This document shows positions 10,109-20,330 of a stretch of 64,000 bases of DNA, piece after piece. The DNA lies in NCBI GenBank assembly GCA_021531755.1, contig JADYUK010000008.1, positions 1 through 64,000 of the forward strand. The letters run 5' to 3'. Position numbers and translations under genes: made by a program. Numbering within the stretch: position 1 is the stretch's first letter; every line of letters begins with the position of its first letter. The notes beneath the pieces were generated by a model. That model had not been told where the DNA came from and searched no databases. It worked only from the letters and a program-made list of their open reading frames with translations. This DNA is from Hoylesella loescheii. GTDB lineage: Bacteria; Bacteroidota; Bacteroidia; Bacteroidales; Bacteroidaceae.

Positions 10109-10249
10109 AGTCGTAAAAACGAATTCTCACTTTTTGCACAAAGCGCAGACGCTATCCGGCGACACAGGGAGAACCTCACTGCTGGGCGCATGGATTGGGA
10201 AAGGTGACTGTAAATCTGAAACAAACAATTTTATCCTGATAAAAGCAAA

Positions 10250-10735
10250 ATGAAGAAAGTATTAGCAACACTGATTCTGATGGTTGGATTCTGCTGCGTC
10301 GCATCGGCCCAGCTGCCATCAGTGACACTGAAAAACATCGACGGAAAAATCGTGAAGACCGACACTCTGTCCAACAACGGCAAACCATTCATCATCGACT
10401 TCTTCGCCACATGGTGCAAGCCTTGCAACCGTGAGCTGTCAGCCATCAGCGAGGTTTATGAGGACTGGCAGGCTGAGACAGGGGTGAAGGTGATTGCTGT
10501 CTCTATCGACCAGGCTCAGAACATCAACAAGGTGAAGCCTCTCGTAGACAACCACGGATGGCAGTACGAGGTCCTGCTCGACCCTAACAGCGACTTCAAG
10601 CGTGCGCTCGGAGTGCAGATGATTCCGTACACCCTCATCGTCGACGGCAACGGGAAGATTGTGTATAAGCACAACGGATATGTCGACGGTGCCGAGGAGG
10701 AGCTGATTGAGAAAGTCAGGGAACTTGTGAAATAA
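10250..10735 (+). CDS. Exported TlpA-like thioredoxin/redoxin
   Basis: A 161-residue protein with a signal peptide ending in ASAQ. The mature part is a thioredoxin fold of the TlpA/ResA kind, with the redox motif FFATWCKPCNRE (Cys56 and Cys59) and the cis-Pro region QMIPYTLIVDGNG. Such proteins face the periplasm and reduce or shuffle disulfides or haem-ligating thiols in client proteins. It is read from the promoter at 10100 and followed by a terminator-like hairpin at 10745. The next genes include two Omp28-family proteins with their own CxxC motifs, suggesting a shared redox role; that link is an inference from position. The client is unknown. Confidence 0.85.
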   Translation: MKKVLATLILMVGFCCVASAQLPSVTLKNIDGKIVKTDTLSNNGKPFIIDFFATWCKPCNRELSAISEVYEDWQAETGVKVIAVSIDQAQNINKVKPLVDNHGWQYEVLLDPNSDFKRALGVQMIPYTLIVDGNGKIVYKHNGYVDGAEEELIEKVRELVK

Positions 10736-10744
10736 ACCCCTACC

Positions 10745-10785
10745 GTAAAGGCGCATAATCAGCTTATGCGTCTTTTACGCTTTTC
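10745..10785 (+). terminator. Terminator-like hairpin after the TlpA-like gene
   Basis: The arm beginning GTAAAGGCGCATAA pairs with TTATGCGTCTTTTAC across a TCAGC-type loop, and a short T-rich stretch follows. It may be a full terminator or allow partial read-through into the DUF6029 gene. Confidence 0.6.
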
Positions 10786-10894
10786 TATACCTACAATGCC
10801 ATAGCGATTATGGCATGCAGGACATTGTGGCAGAACAGAAAGCCACAGCAGGGCCGCACAGCGGCAACAGGCATACAGCAACCACAGCAGACGG

Positions 10895-11020
10895 CCAGGC
10901 CACCCCGACCCACACCAACCAGCCAAACAGGCAGCCAAACAGGCCACCCTGCCCCACGCCAAACAGCCTACCAGACAGCCTACCAGGCAGCCCTGCCCCA
11001 CACCAACCAGCCACCCCGAC
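10895..11020 (+). repeat. Imperfect CAGCC/CCAAACAGG repeat tract
   Basis: Short units such as CAGCCAAACAGG, CAGCCTACCAGACAG and CTGCCCCACACCAACCAGCC recur here. The tract is pyrimidine/purine skewed and produces spurious Gly/Cys-rich or Pro/Gln-rich open frames on both strands. It lies in the leader of the DUF6029 gene. Confidence 0.55.
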
Positions 11021-11052
11021 TATATAGAACACCACGTCACAGACACCAATAA

Positions 11053-12732
11053 ATGAGAAAAACATTATTCACCGCGCTGCTGCTGGCAACGTCAGCCCTC
11101 AACGCAGCGGCACAGAACGAGAACGGAAATAACGGCATCACCGTAACGGGAAGCATACAGAGCGATATCCTCATACCTCAGAACGACGAGAAAATCGGAG
11201 CCGTGAAAGACGATGACTGGGCTAAGACAAACACATACGCCGAGGTCAACGCCATGTCAAAACACCTCGATGCAGGCGTCAGATTCGAGTATCTCGACCA
11301 CCCTCTCCCCGGCTACGAGCCAGGATTCAAGGGATGGGGCGTCAGACACTACTACCTGAAGCTCCACTATGACAAGATTGACCTCACAGCAGGCTCATTC
11401 TACGAGCAGTTCGGCTCGGGATTCATCCTCCGCACATACGAGGAGCGGAGCCTCGGTATTGACAACGCTCTCGTAGGTGGCAGACTCGTCGTGAAGCCTG
11501 TCGAGGGTGTCACAGTGAAGGCTCTCTCAGGCAAACAGCGCCGATACTGGCACTACAGCGACAGCTGGATAAGCGGTGCGGACATGGAGCTGAACATCGA
11601 CAGATGGGTGAAAGGGATGGCCGAGCACGGCACATACCTCACGCTCGGGGCATCATGGGTGAACAAATACGAGAAGAACCACAACGACATATCAACACTC
11701 GTCACTGAGGACGACGGCGTGTATAAATACACCCTCAACACTCCTGAGTATGTCAACGCATTCGACGTGAGGGCCAATCTCCAGGTGGGCGACTTCAATA
11801 TCCTGGGCGAATACGCATGGAAGACTGACGACCCGTCGTTCGACAAGAACTACCCCTACATCTACCGCAAGGGCAGTGTCGCCATGCTCTCAACATCATA
11901 CTCAAAGAGCGGCATGAGCATCCTGCTCCAGGCAAAGCGCAGCGATAACATGTCATTCCGCAGCAGCCGCACCGTCAGCGGGACATCATCGTTCCTAAAC
12001 CACCTGCCGGCGTTCACCATGGACCAGACATACGCCCTCGCAGCGCTATACCCCTACGCCACACAGCCTAACGGCGAGTGGGCGTATCAGGCGGAGATAG
12101 GCTACCGCTTCAAGCGCCACACACTGCTCGGAGGAAAGTATGGGACTGACCTGAAGGTGAACTTCTCACACGTACACGCCATCGACCGCAATGACCATGC
12201 GGCACAGGGCAACACAATAGGCACTGACGGCTATGGCTCCGCCTTCTGGAAATGGGGCAAGGAGAAGTACTACCAGGACATCAACGTGCAGCTCTCCAAA
12301 CGATTCTCACGCGCCTTCCTCCTCAACCTCATGTACATGAACCAGTACTATAACAAGACTGTCGTCGAGGGCGAGGGTGGCATGATACACTCCAACATAT
12401 ACATCGCCGACGGAAAATACCGCTTCAACAAGACTTTCACACTGCGCGGAGAGGTGCAGTATCTCCACACGAAACAGGACGAGGGCGACTGGGTCTACGG
12501 CCTGCTCGAGCTCTCTGTGCTGCCACATTTCATGTTCACAATATCCGACATGTATAACAGCGGCGAGACAGACATACACTACTACCAGGGCCTCGTGACA
12601 TTCAACACCGGCTCACACCGCCTCCAGGCAGGTTACGGACGTACACGCGCGGGATTCAACTGCTCGGGAGGTGTATGCCGATACGTACCCGCAAGCAAGG
12701 GCTTCACACTCTCCTACAACTATAATTTCTAA
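11053..12732 (+). CDS. DUF6029 family outer-membrane beta-barrel protein
   Basis: A 559-residue protein with a signal peptide ending in LNAAAQ. The mature protein consists of alternating amphipathic strands rich in Tyr, Gly and charged residues (GWGVRHYYLKLHYDKIDLTAGSFYEQFGSGF, split by turns), typical of an outer-membrane barrel, and ends in an aromatic residue (SYNYNF), as barrel proteins do for assembly by Bam. It resembles the Bacteroidota DUF6029 family, whose function is not known. The next gene, an Omp28 lipoprotein, starts 57 nt downstream, so co-transcription is likely and the two may form a surface unit. Confidence 0.75.
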   Translation: MRKTLFTALLLATSALNAAAQNENGNNGITVTGSIQSDILIPQNDEKIGAVKDDDWAKTNTYAEVNAMSKHLDAGVRFEYLDHPLPGYEPGFKGWGVRHYYLKLHYDKIDLTAGSFYEQFGSGFILRTYEERSLGIDNALVGGRLVVKPVEGVTVKALSGKQRRYWHYSDSWISGADMELNIDRWVKGMAEHGTYLTLGASWVNKYEKNHNDISTLVTEDDGVYKYTLNTPEYVNAFDVRANLQVGDFNILGEYAWKTDDPSFDKNYPYIYRKGSVAMLSTSYSKSGMSILLQAKRSDNMSFRSSRTVSGTSSFLNHLPAFTMDQTYALAALYPYATQPNGEWAYQAEIGYRFKRHTLLGGKYGTDLKVNFSHVHAIDRNDHAAQGNTIGTDGYGSAFWKWGKEKYYQDINVQLSKRFSRAFLLNLMYMNQYYNKTVVEGEGGMIHSNIYIADGKYRFNKTFTLRGEVQYLHTKQDEGDWVYGLLELSVLPHFMFTISDMYNSGETDIHYYQGLVTFNTGSHRLQAGYGRTRAGFNCSGGVCRYVPASKGFTLSYNYNF

Positions 12733-12789
12733 CAAAGGGCTGACTCATCGACACGTCAGGAACAACACCATAACATCATAAGGACAAGA

Positions 12790-13590
12790 ATGAAAATAAA
12801 GAATATCATATCCCTCGCAATCCTCTCGGTGATGACTCTATCCGCTTGCAGCGACATAGCTGAGGATGAGCGCTTCATAAAAGGCGACAGGGTGACAGCA
12901 AACAAGAATATCCTCATAGAGGATTTCACAGGACAGAACTGCCTGAACTGTCCGCTCGCAATGGATGAGCTTGACAAGATGCACCACAACTTCGGCGACA
13001 ATGTCATCGCTGTCGGCATCTACGGAGGCCCATTCGGCAAGACAGCGGCAGGCAAGTACTACCCACTGACAACAGAGACAGGCGACTACTACGCCACAAA
13101 GCTCAACATACAGGAGCAGCCAAATGGCTATCTCAACCGCAAAGTGCTGACATCCAACTATCTGACATGGGCTGGAACAGTGGCCGATATGCTCGCCGAG
13201 CAGACCGGAGTAAGCATCGAGTGCGAGAACAGCTATGACCCCTCAACACGCCAGGCAAGCATAACTGTCAAGGCTCACTCGCTCAACAGCATAGCCGACA
13301 CAAAGCTCCAGGTATGGCTCATCGAGGACAATATCGTCAGCCTGCAGCGTCTCCCGGACAGCAGCGTCAATAAGGAGTTCATACACAACCATGTCTTCCG
13401 CCTCTCTGTCAACGACCGCGACGGCGAGCCTGTCACACTGCCTCAGGAGACTGACATGGAGAAGACATACTCCCTCACAATAGACGAGACATACAAAGCC
13501 GGCGACCTTTATGTCGTGGCTTTCATCTTCACACCCGACGGCGTGGAGCAGGTGGTGAAGGCAAAGCTGACACCTGCAACGGTTGAGTAA
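12790..13590 (+). CDS. Omp28-family outer-membrane lipoprotein with CxxC
   Basis: A 266-residue protein with a lipobox at the end of its signal peptide (TLSAC, lipidated Cys20). The mature part begins with the Omp28 hallmark ILIEDFTGQNCLNCPLAMDE, in which Cys51 and Cys54 form a thioredoxin-like CxxC motif, followed by an Ig-like C-terminal part. Omp28 proteins were first described as an outer-membrane antigen of Porphyromonas gingivalis; the biochemical role is not settled. Its place between the DUF6029 barrel and the M6 protease, and in the same direction as the TlpA-like gene, suggests a thiol-handling function at the envelope. That function is inferred. Confidence 0.8.
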   Translation: MKIKNIISLAILSVMTLSACSDIAEDERFIKGDRVTANKNILIEDFTGQNCLNCPLAMDELDKMHHNFGDNVIAVGIYGGPFGKTAAGKYYPLTTETGDYYATKLNIQEQPNGYLNRKVLTSNYLTWAGTVADMLAEQTGVSIECENSYDPSTRQASITVKAHSLNSIADTKLQVWLIEDNIVSLQRLPDSSVNKEFIHNHVFRLSVNDRDGEPVTLPQETDMEKTYSLTIDETYKAGDLYVVAFIFTPDGVEQVVKAKLTPATVE

Positions 13591-13659
13591 GCCTGCCTGT
13601 CACCTACCCCACACCGATAAGGACAATATCACAGACCAAACACAGCGCCCCCTAACAAC

Positions 13660-15345
13660 ATGAGAACAAGAGACATACTGACAACAGCCGCCGCACTATT
13701 CCTCTGCGCCGCATCATCTTTCGCCGTCCCAGCACGCCCGGGACAGTGGCGCACACTGCGACTCGCCGACGGCACTGAGGTGAGAGCCGAGCTGACAGGC
13801 GACGAATACTGCCACTACTGGCGCGCTGCCGACGGGAAAGCATACGTGGCGACTGCCGAGAAAGGCATATACATGATGGCTGACAGAGACGCTCTGGAGG
13901 CCAACGCCAGCAACATGCGGGCAAAGGCGAACGCCATTAGGCAGACACGCGCCGCGACAGCCGACCCAGCGAAATTCACCGGACAGAAGCGCGGACTGAT
14001 AATCCTCGTCGAGTTCACTGACAAGGACGCCATACCCGCAAAGACTTTCTCCAAGGCCGACGCACGGAGCTACTATGACCGCGTGGCAAACGAGAAGGGA
14101 TTCAGCGACCCCGAGGTGGGCTTCAAGAGCAGCGTCTACGACTATTTCTACGCCCAGAGCGATGGACAGTTCGAGTTCAACTTTGATGTCGTGGGGCCTT
14201 TCCTGCTCCCTAACACATACGTGACATACGGAGTTAACGACGGAGGATACGAGACTAACGAGGCGAACGTGGGGAAACTGATTTACGACGCCTGCCGGTA
14301 TGCCGACATTAAAGGCAAAGTCGACTTCACCAAGTATGACTGGGACGGCGACGGAATTGTTGACCAGGTCTTCGTGCTCTATGCCGGACAGGGCGAGAAC
14401 ACATGCCCCGACGATATCAACCTGATATGGCCTCAGGAGGGCACGCTCGGCTCCATAGGCATGTCACAGCAGCCATTCGAGGTGGACGGCGTGACGGTGA
14501 AGAACTTCGCTTGCAGCTGTGAGCTCGGCGAGGGGGGTAGGATTGACGGCATCGGAACGATATGCCACGAGTTCTCCCACTGCTTCGGACTGCCCGACAT
14601 GTACGACAAGGGAACAGCTTTCGGGGCAACATCGCTCCACTACGGCACTTACGTCTGGGACCTCATGAACATGGGCAACTATCTCGACAACGGCTACCAG
14701 CCAGCAGGTTACACTGCCTACGAACGCGCTTTCTGCGGATGGAAGACCCTGACCGAGCTGAACGAGACAACAGACATCACAGCCATGAAACCGCTCTCTG
14801 AGGGAGGCGAGGCTTATATAATATATAATGATGGTAACAGGGACGAGTATTACATCCTCGAGAACAGACAGAAGACTGGATGCGACGGTGGGCTGTATGC
14901 AGCCGGAATGCTTATAACCCACATAAACTACAGTGCCGAGGCATGGGCGGCTAACGATGTCAACACGACGAAGGAACGCTGCGGAGTGATAGCTGCCGAC
15001 AACTCTTGGGATAGGACTGAGAGCGACGTGAGGGGCGACCTCTACCCCTATAACGGCAACAACGCCCTCACTGCGACATCAACACCTGCCGCGACACTCA
15101 CCAATGCCAACACTGACGGCTCGTTCCTCATGCGGAAGGACATAACAGACATCACACAGAACGCCGACGGGACAATGGCATTCCACTTCCACAACCCTCT
15201 TTCGTCTGGCATAGAGAATATCGCGACAGACAACAACCATGTACGCACGAAATGCGTGTATAACATTGCCGGACAGCGTATTACCGACAACATCGGAGGG
15301 CGTCACGGACTGTATATCCTGAACGGAAAGAAGGTCGTGAGGTAG
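13660..15345 (+). CDS. Secreted M6 family metalloprotease with C-terminal sorting-like tail
   Basis: A 561-residue protein with a signal peptide ending in SFAVP. The zinc site is explicit: CHEFSHCFGLPDMYD, with His303, Glu304, His307 and Asp313 matching the HExxHxxGxxD motif of M6 (immune-inhibitor-A-like) peptidases. The preceding region RGLIILVEFTDKDA is also typical. The C-terminus (VYNIAGQRITDN ... GLYILNGKKVVR) matches a tail shared by six other proteins in this window and resembles a type IX secretion sorting domain. It follows the Omp28 gene by 69 nt. The substrate is unknown; degradation of environmental or host protein is plausible. Confidence 0.88.
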   Translation: MRTRDILTTAAALFLCAASSFAVPARPGQWRTLRLADGTEVRAELTGDEYCHYWRAADGKAYVATAEKGIYMMADRDALEANASNMRAKANAIRQTRAATADPAKFTGQKRGLIILVEFTDKDAIPAKTFSKADARSYYDRVANEKGFSDPEVGFKSSVYDYFYAQSDGQFEFNFDVVGPFLLPNTYVTYGVNDGGYETNEANVGKLIYDACRYADIKGKVDFTKYDWDGDGIVDQVFVLYAGQGENTCPDDINLIWPQEGTLGSIGMSQQPFEVDGVTVKNFACSCELGEGGRIDGIGTICHEFSHCFGLPDMYDKGTAFGATSLHYGTYVWDLMNMGNYLDNGYQPAGYTAYERAFCGWKTLTELNETTDITAMKPLSEGGEAYIIYNDGNRDEYYILENRQKTGCDGGLYAAGMLITHINYSAEAWAANDVNTTKERCGVIAADNSWDRTESDVRGDLYPYNGNNALTATSTPAATLTNANTDGSFLMRKDITDITQNADGTMAFHFHNPLSSGIENIATDNNHVRTKCVYNIAGQRITDNIGGRHGLYILNGKKVVR

Positions 15346-15420
15346 AAGACAATGTCCTCTACTCACCCACACCTGACAACGAGAGACAAAAAACAATGAA
15401 AAACAAATAACATAAGGAAT

Positions 15421-16164
15421 ATGAAGAAACTTTACACTATCATGGCTGCAATGCTTTTATGCGCAGCAAACCTCTCCGCACAGGAGAACGACTATGTACA
15501 GTTCGTGGAGAAAAATGCCGCCGGCGAGTATGTCACTCTGGCCGACGGAGCGACAGTGACACGCACAACACTCGTCGAGGACGAGATGGGAATGGGCGAC
15601 GACTTCATCTCTAGCGGACTGTTCGTGAAGAACATCTCTGGCGATGCTGTCCAGACATACCTTGATATCAATATCGAGACAATGCCTTTCGGAGCACACA
15701 ATATTTGCTACATTGGATCATGTCTGACACAGAACGCAACAGGAGAGTATACCTACCCGGCATCTGTACTCAGCTCAAAAGGCAACATAATGAATGTCAC
15801 TGGCCTCGCAAAAGACGGTTTACAGGACCTTAAGGCAGAGTGGATTTGCGGCGCTAAAGAGGGCAAGACAATAATCAAATATACTGTCCACGCATGTCAG
15901 CAGGACGGAAAAGAGCAGGTGATAATTGCCGGCAGACCAAGCTACAAGCCGATATACAAGGTCGTGGAGTCAAAAACTGTCACTGTGAACTACCTGTATG
16001 ACCCTACAGGCGCTGGCATCGACGGCGTGAAGGCTGACAAGGCTGTCAGGACAGAATACCTCGACATCACGGGCAAGAGAATACAGGAACCTGCTAACGG
16101 ACTGTATATCAAGAAGTCAACAATGTCTGACGGGACAGTGATTACACGAAAGATTGCACGCTAA
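15421..16164 (+). CDS. Small secreted protein of unknown function with sorting-like tail
   Basis: A 247-residue protein with a signal peptide ending in NLSAQ. I do not recognise a family. The mature part is predicted to be mostly beta (VKNISGDAVQTYLDINIETM, then WICGAKEGKTIIKYTVHAC), and two conserved-looking Cys residues could form a disulfide. The C-terminal part (TEYLDITGKRIQEPANGLYI, followed by a basic end) matches the tail of the neighbouring M6 protease, so it is probably exported by the same route. It starts 75 nt after the protease stop, consistent with one operon. Confidence 0.65.
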   Translation: MKKLYTIMAAMLLCAANLSAQENDYVQFVEKNAAGEYVTLADGATVTRTTLVEDEMGMGDDFISSGLFVKNISGDAVQTYLDINIETMPFGAHNICYIGSCLTQNATGEYTYPASVLSSKGNIMNVTGLAKDGLQDLKAEWICGAKEGKTIIKYTVHACQQDGKEQVIIAGRPSYKPIYKVVESKTVTVNYLYDPTGAGIDGVKADKAVRTEYLDITGKRIQEPANGLYIKKSTMSDGTVITRKIAR

Positions 16165-16295
16165 AGACAAGAAAGCACCCACACATTAATCCCAACATTG
16201 ACACGCCATCAAAGGCATGTCATGGGTGCTTATAGTCCATATTCCTGGACGAAGAAGTCGACAAAAGCAGATAATTCTTAATCAAACCATACTAT

Positions 16296-19200
16296 ATGAA
16301 AAAGTTCCTTATACTCATCTTATTATCTGTCGTGACAGCAGCGCTGTCTGTCAACGCACAGACAATAGGCTCACCGAAGTTCCAGCTGCAGCAGTATGCT
16401 GACCTCGCCATAGCGAGCAAGGTATCTGACAACGGCAAATGGGTCATCGTGAAAGGAGCCACCTCTGAGCAGAAGAAGAGCGGCGTAGTGCGCATTCTCA
16501 ACACAGAGACAAGAAAAGAGACCGTAGTGAAACTCGCCACTGAGAGCGAAGAAGACGCTGTCGGGAAATATGTCGTCAATGATATCACTGACGATGGCAA
16601 AATCCTCGTGGGCGCATGCGACGGCACACTGACCGACGACGGTTCATATCTCGGAGGCCCTGCCATATTCAACATGACAACAAAGAAGTGGACTGCACTG
16701 CCTCTGCCGGCAACAGGAAAGGCTGGCCAGGCGCTCGCTGTCACTCCCGACGGGAAATATGCTGTCGGTTACTGTGAGGACAACGCACAGAATGTCATGG
16801 CTTCCAACTCAAGCGGCGTGATGTGGGACCTCGAGAAAATGACCGTCATGACACTCGAGAATCTCCCCAAGATGCCTGTCGACTACTCTTGCAAGCAGGA
16901 GCAGTATACCGACATCTCTGCCGACGGAAAGTATATAGCTATCTACGGAAACCAGAGCATCAACCCTACGGTGTTCATATACAACACCGTAGAGAAGTCA
17001 AACATTAGATTCGGAAAAGACGGCAACAACACTCCTGCCGGTTTCATCATGATGGAGGGCGGTGTCGTCCTCAGCCCTAACGGCAAGTATGCGGCAGGCA
17101 CTGTACGCGACAACGCCGACAATCTCTTTGTCACTGTCCTCAACCTTGAGACAATGACATATGCGAGCTACAACGAGGTTGAGAACCTCGACCACCGTGC
17201 GGGACATGTCGACAACTACGGCAATGTGTATGCCTCATCACCTTCGGGCACACCTCTCCGTGAGTGGTCAGTGGTAAACGACGGGATATGGTATCCCTTC
17301 TCCCTCATCATGAAGCAGCGCTATGGCCGTGACTTCTATAAGACCACCGGATTCGACTATACCGGAACACTGTGGGCTGGCTCTGCCGACGGCAGTGTAC
17401 TCGGCTCCATGGTGTCGCCACAGGGCGAGAGCTATGTCGTGACACTGCCTGAGAACATCAGCGAGGCATGCCAGGGCATAGACCTCCTCCAGGACTTCAC
17501 GACAACACCTTCAGCAGGTTCCTCATTCCACTGGATGAGCACCGTGACATTCCTCTTCACACAGAACATCAAGGTGAAGGGCGGAGCGTCATCGGCCATA
17601 CTGAAGGACAGCAAGGGCAACAAAGTGCGTAACTCGATTGGATTCGCTATCTCACAGACTGACAGCCACTCACTCGTGGTGACATTCCGTGAGACAGCTC
17701 TCAACGACGGAGAGACATATACCATAGAGATTCCTGCCGGAGCTCTCTGCCTCGCTGGCAACGAGCAGAAGACAAACCAGACCATAACAGTAAGCTTTGC
17801 AGGACGTGCCGACAAACCGGTAAGCGTGACTACAATATATCCTGAGAACGGAGCGGAGGTCGCTGTGTTCGACAACACGACAACATTCCCTGTGCTGACC
17901 TTCGACACAAAGGTGGCTGCAACAAAGGATGCCTCAGCACGTCTCATCGAGATAACATCTGACGGAGAGAAGACTATATGCCCACTCTCTGTCGTAGCGA
18001 AGAACAATGACGTGGCACTCATGCCTGCGACAACACAGTATCTGTACTCTGGCGCTGAATATAAGGTTGTCCTCGACAAGGGTTCTGTGACCGATGTCAC
18101 TGGCGACGAGAATAGCGCCAACGAGGCTGTCACACTCAACTACAAGGGCACTTATGAGCGTCAGATATCTACAGAGACAGCCGTTCTCTTCAAAGAGGAC
18201 TTCAACAACATAAGCGCTGCACTGGCTAACATGATGCGCTACGAGGGCGACCACAACACTCCGACACAGGAGATGCAGGCATGGGAGTTCGACGCTGACA
18301 ACCAGCCTTGGAACCTCTCAATACGCGACAACGAGAACTCTACAGATATCTGCGCTGCCTCAACATCAATGTACAGCCCTGCCGGACAGAGCGATGACTG
18401 GATTGTTACTCCACAGCTCATTATACCTGACGAGTTCTGCACGCTCACATTCGACGCACAGAAGTATCAGGACCTCGCCGACGACAAGCTGAAAGTTGTC
18501 ATCTGGGAGTGTGACGAGAATATCAACACCCTCACCTCTGACATCATAAACAGCATGAAGAGCAATGGCGAGATAACAACCTACGAGCTCTCAATAGGCA
18601 AGACAGAGGAGGGACTTGACGGCGAGTGGACAAAGTACGCCATAGACCTCGCCAAGTACAACGGCAAGAAGATATACATCGGCTTCTGGAACAATAACAA
18701 GAACGAGAGTGTCGTATTCATCGACAATATCCTCGTTCAGCGCAACCTGAAGTATCTCATGTATCTCACAAACCCTCAGAGCGTGGTGAACAAGAACGAG
18801 GTGACAATAGAGGGAATACTCGTCGCCAACTCTGACATCGACACATTCTCAAGCGTATCACTCACCCTCAAGGACGCCGAGGGCAACACTATCGACGCTG
18901 TATCACAGACCGGACTGGCACTGAAGAAGGATGACATGGTCAACTTCTCATTCAACAAGCCGCTGCCGCTTACTGTCGGCGAGGTGAACGACTTCACCAT
19001 CGACGTGAAGCTCGACACATACTCTGACGTTGTGAAGAGCAACGTGAGGGACCTCACTTTCGAGCCTGTAAAGCGCGTCGTGCTTGAGGAGATGACTGGC
19101 ACGACATGTCCTAACTGCCCACAGGGCATACTGGCTATCGAGTACTTGGAGAAACTCTTCGGCGACCGCTTCATTCCTGTATCACTCCATACATATACCG

Positions 19201-20093
19201 GCGACCCATACTCTTCTTCTTCTCTGGAGACTTACACACAGTCTCTCGGTCTCAATGCCGCACCAACCGGCATGATACAGCGCAACGGATACATCTGCGC
19301 ACCAATGAGCAACGCATCCGGAAGCTATCAGTTCTCTAACGAGGCAGACCTCTGGCTCGACTTCGTATCGGCAGAGATGGATGTGCCATCATACATCGGC
19401 GTAAGCGTTCCGAAGGCTACATTAGACGAGGAGACGAACAAGCTAAAGATGGACATAGAGATACAGTCGGCCCTCAACATGAAGGGACAGTACCTCAATG
19501 TGTTCCCTGTAGCGCTTGAGGACGGACTGAACAACTCTCAGGACAATAACCTCTACGGCGTCTCTGACCCTAACCTCGGCGACTGGGGCAAGGGCGGCAA
19601 GTATGGACAGGCCTCCGTATTCAACATCAAGCACAATGATGTCGCACGCACATACTGGGGCACTCCTGCCGGAACAAACATCGGTTTCCCACAGAAGATG
19701 GAGGCTGGAAAGTCATACGTCGAGACTCTTGAGCTGAGCTATCCTGAGCAGATAGCAGAGAGAGAGAACGGCAAGATTGCTGTCATGATTGTCGACGGTA
19801 TCACCGGAGGTATCGTGAACGCCGTTGTATTCCCTCTGAAGAATATCAGCACAGGCATCAGCAACGCTGTGGCAGACAAGGCCGCTGACATCGACATCGC
19901 TGTCTATGGAGGCTCTGTGGCTGTCATGACAAACGACAAGGTCACTGTTGAGCTCTACACCACAAGCGGCACACTTATCGGCAAAGCGGCTGGCAACGGC
20001 TCTGTGACTGTCGGCACAAACGGCTATCATGGCGCAGTAATCGTAAAGGCTGCAACAGCCGAGAAGACTGTGACAAAGAAGATTGTGATGTAA
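16296..20093 (+). CDS. Giant secreted Omp28-like protein: propeller, Ig-like, choice-of-anchor J, CxxC domain, sorting tail
   Basis: A 1265-residue protein with a signal peptide ending in VNAQ. The first 370 residues contain WD/propeller-like repeats (SDNGKWVIVKGA, TPDGKYAVGYCEDN, SADGKYIAIYGN, SPNGKYAAGTVRDN). An Ig-like domain follows (about 500-610), then a choice-of-anchor J type domain (LFKEDFNN ... SDDWIVTPQLI ... IGFWNNN, about 630-810). Near residue 930 an Omp28 domain begins with VLEEMTGTTCPNCPQG, Cys938 and Cys941. The end has a classical VELYTTSGTLIGKA...VIVK tail of type IX sorting kind. It is the second Omp28-type protein in this cluster, here joined to adhesive domains. Family knowledge covers the parts; the role of the whole is unknown. 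Confidence 0.75.
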   Translation: MKKFLILILLSVVTAALSVNAQTIGSPKFQLQQYADLAIASKVSDNGKWVIVKGATSEQKKSGVVRILNTETRKETVVKLATESEEDAVGKYVVNDITDDGKILVGACDGTLTDDGSYLGGPAIFNMTTKKWTALPLPATGKAGQALAVTPDGKYAVGYCEDNAQNVMASNSSGVMWDLEKMTVMTLENLPKMPVDYSCKQEQYTDISADGKYIAIYGNQSINPTVFIYNTVEKSNIRFGKDGNNTPAGFIMMEGGVVLSPNGKYAAGTVRDNADNLFVTVLNLETMTYASYNEVENLDHRAGHVDNYGNVYASSPSGTPLREWSVVNDGIWYPFSLIMKQRYGRDFYKTTGFDYTGTLWAGSADGSVLGSMVSPQGESYVVTLPENISEACQGIDLLQDFTTTPSAGSSFHWMSTVTFLFTQNIKVKGGASSAILKDSKGNKVRNSIGFAISQTDSHSLVVTFRETALNDGETYTIEIPAGALCLAGNEQKTNQTITVSFAGRADKPVSVTTIYPENGAEVAVFDNTTTFPVLTFDTKVAATKDASARLIEITSDGEKTICPLSVVAKNNDVALMPATTQYLYSGAEYKVVLDKGSVTDVTGDENSANEAVTLNYKGTYERQISTETAVLFKEDFNNISAALANMMRYEGDHNTPTQEMQAWEFDADNQPWNLSIRDNENSTDICAASTSMYSPAGQSDDWIVTPQLIIPDEFCTLTFDAQKYQDLADDKLKVVIWECDENINTLTSDIINSMKSNGEITTYELSIGKTEEGLDGEWTKYAIDLAKYNGKKIYIGFWNNNKNESVVFIDNILVQRNLKYLMYLTNPQSVVNKNEVTIEGILVANSDIDTFSSVSLTLKDAEGNTIDAVSQTGLALKKDDMVNFSFNKPLPLTVGEVNDFTIDVKLDTYSDVVKSNVRDLTFEPVKRVVLEEMTGTTCPNCPQGILAIEYLEKLFGDRFIPVSLHTYTGDPYSSSSLETYTQSLGLNAAPTGMIQRNGYICAPMSNASGSYQFSNEADLWLDFVSAEMDVPSYIGVSVPKATLDEETNKLKMDIEIQSALNMKGQYLNVFPVALEDGLNNSQDNNLYGVSDPNLGDWGKGGKYGQASVFNIKHNDVARTYWGTPAGTNIGFPQKMEAGKSYVETLELSYPEQIAERENGKIAVMIVDGITGGIVNAVVFPLKNISTGISNAVADKAADIDIAVYGGSVAVMTNDKVTVELYTTSGTLIGKAAGNGSVTVGTNGYHGAVIVKAATAEKTVTKKIVM

Positions 20094-20330
20094 TATGACT
20101 GACGGAATCTGGCTCTGCAAACACTCTCTGATACTTGAGCTTGCAGAGCCAGATTATCATCATCACACATATACAGGCAGCAATGCACACCGGCAAGCGG
20201 AAGAAACAGATAAAGGCCGCAGCGGTCTTTATATAGAAACGGACAGCTATCCGCGCTGCCTCACTCTGAAAGAAAACTTATCACTAATCGAGAAAAATTC
20301 TATTATTAATAACCAAAACATTATTTAAGT

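Noticed and set aside
10759..11065. Gly/Cys/Leu-rich open frames opposite the DUF6029 leader
   Set aside because: They come from the short repeat tract at 10895-11020 and appear in several frames at once.
17432..18139. 235-codon minus-strand frame inside the Omp28-like gene
   Set aside because: A shadow of the plus-strand coding sequence, rich in Ser/Val, with no motif.
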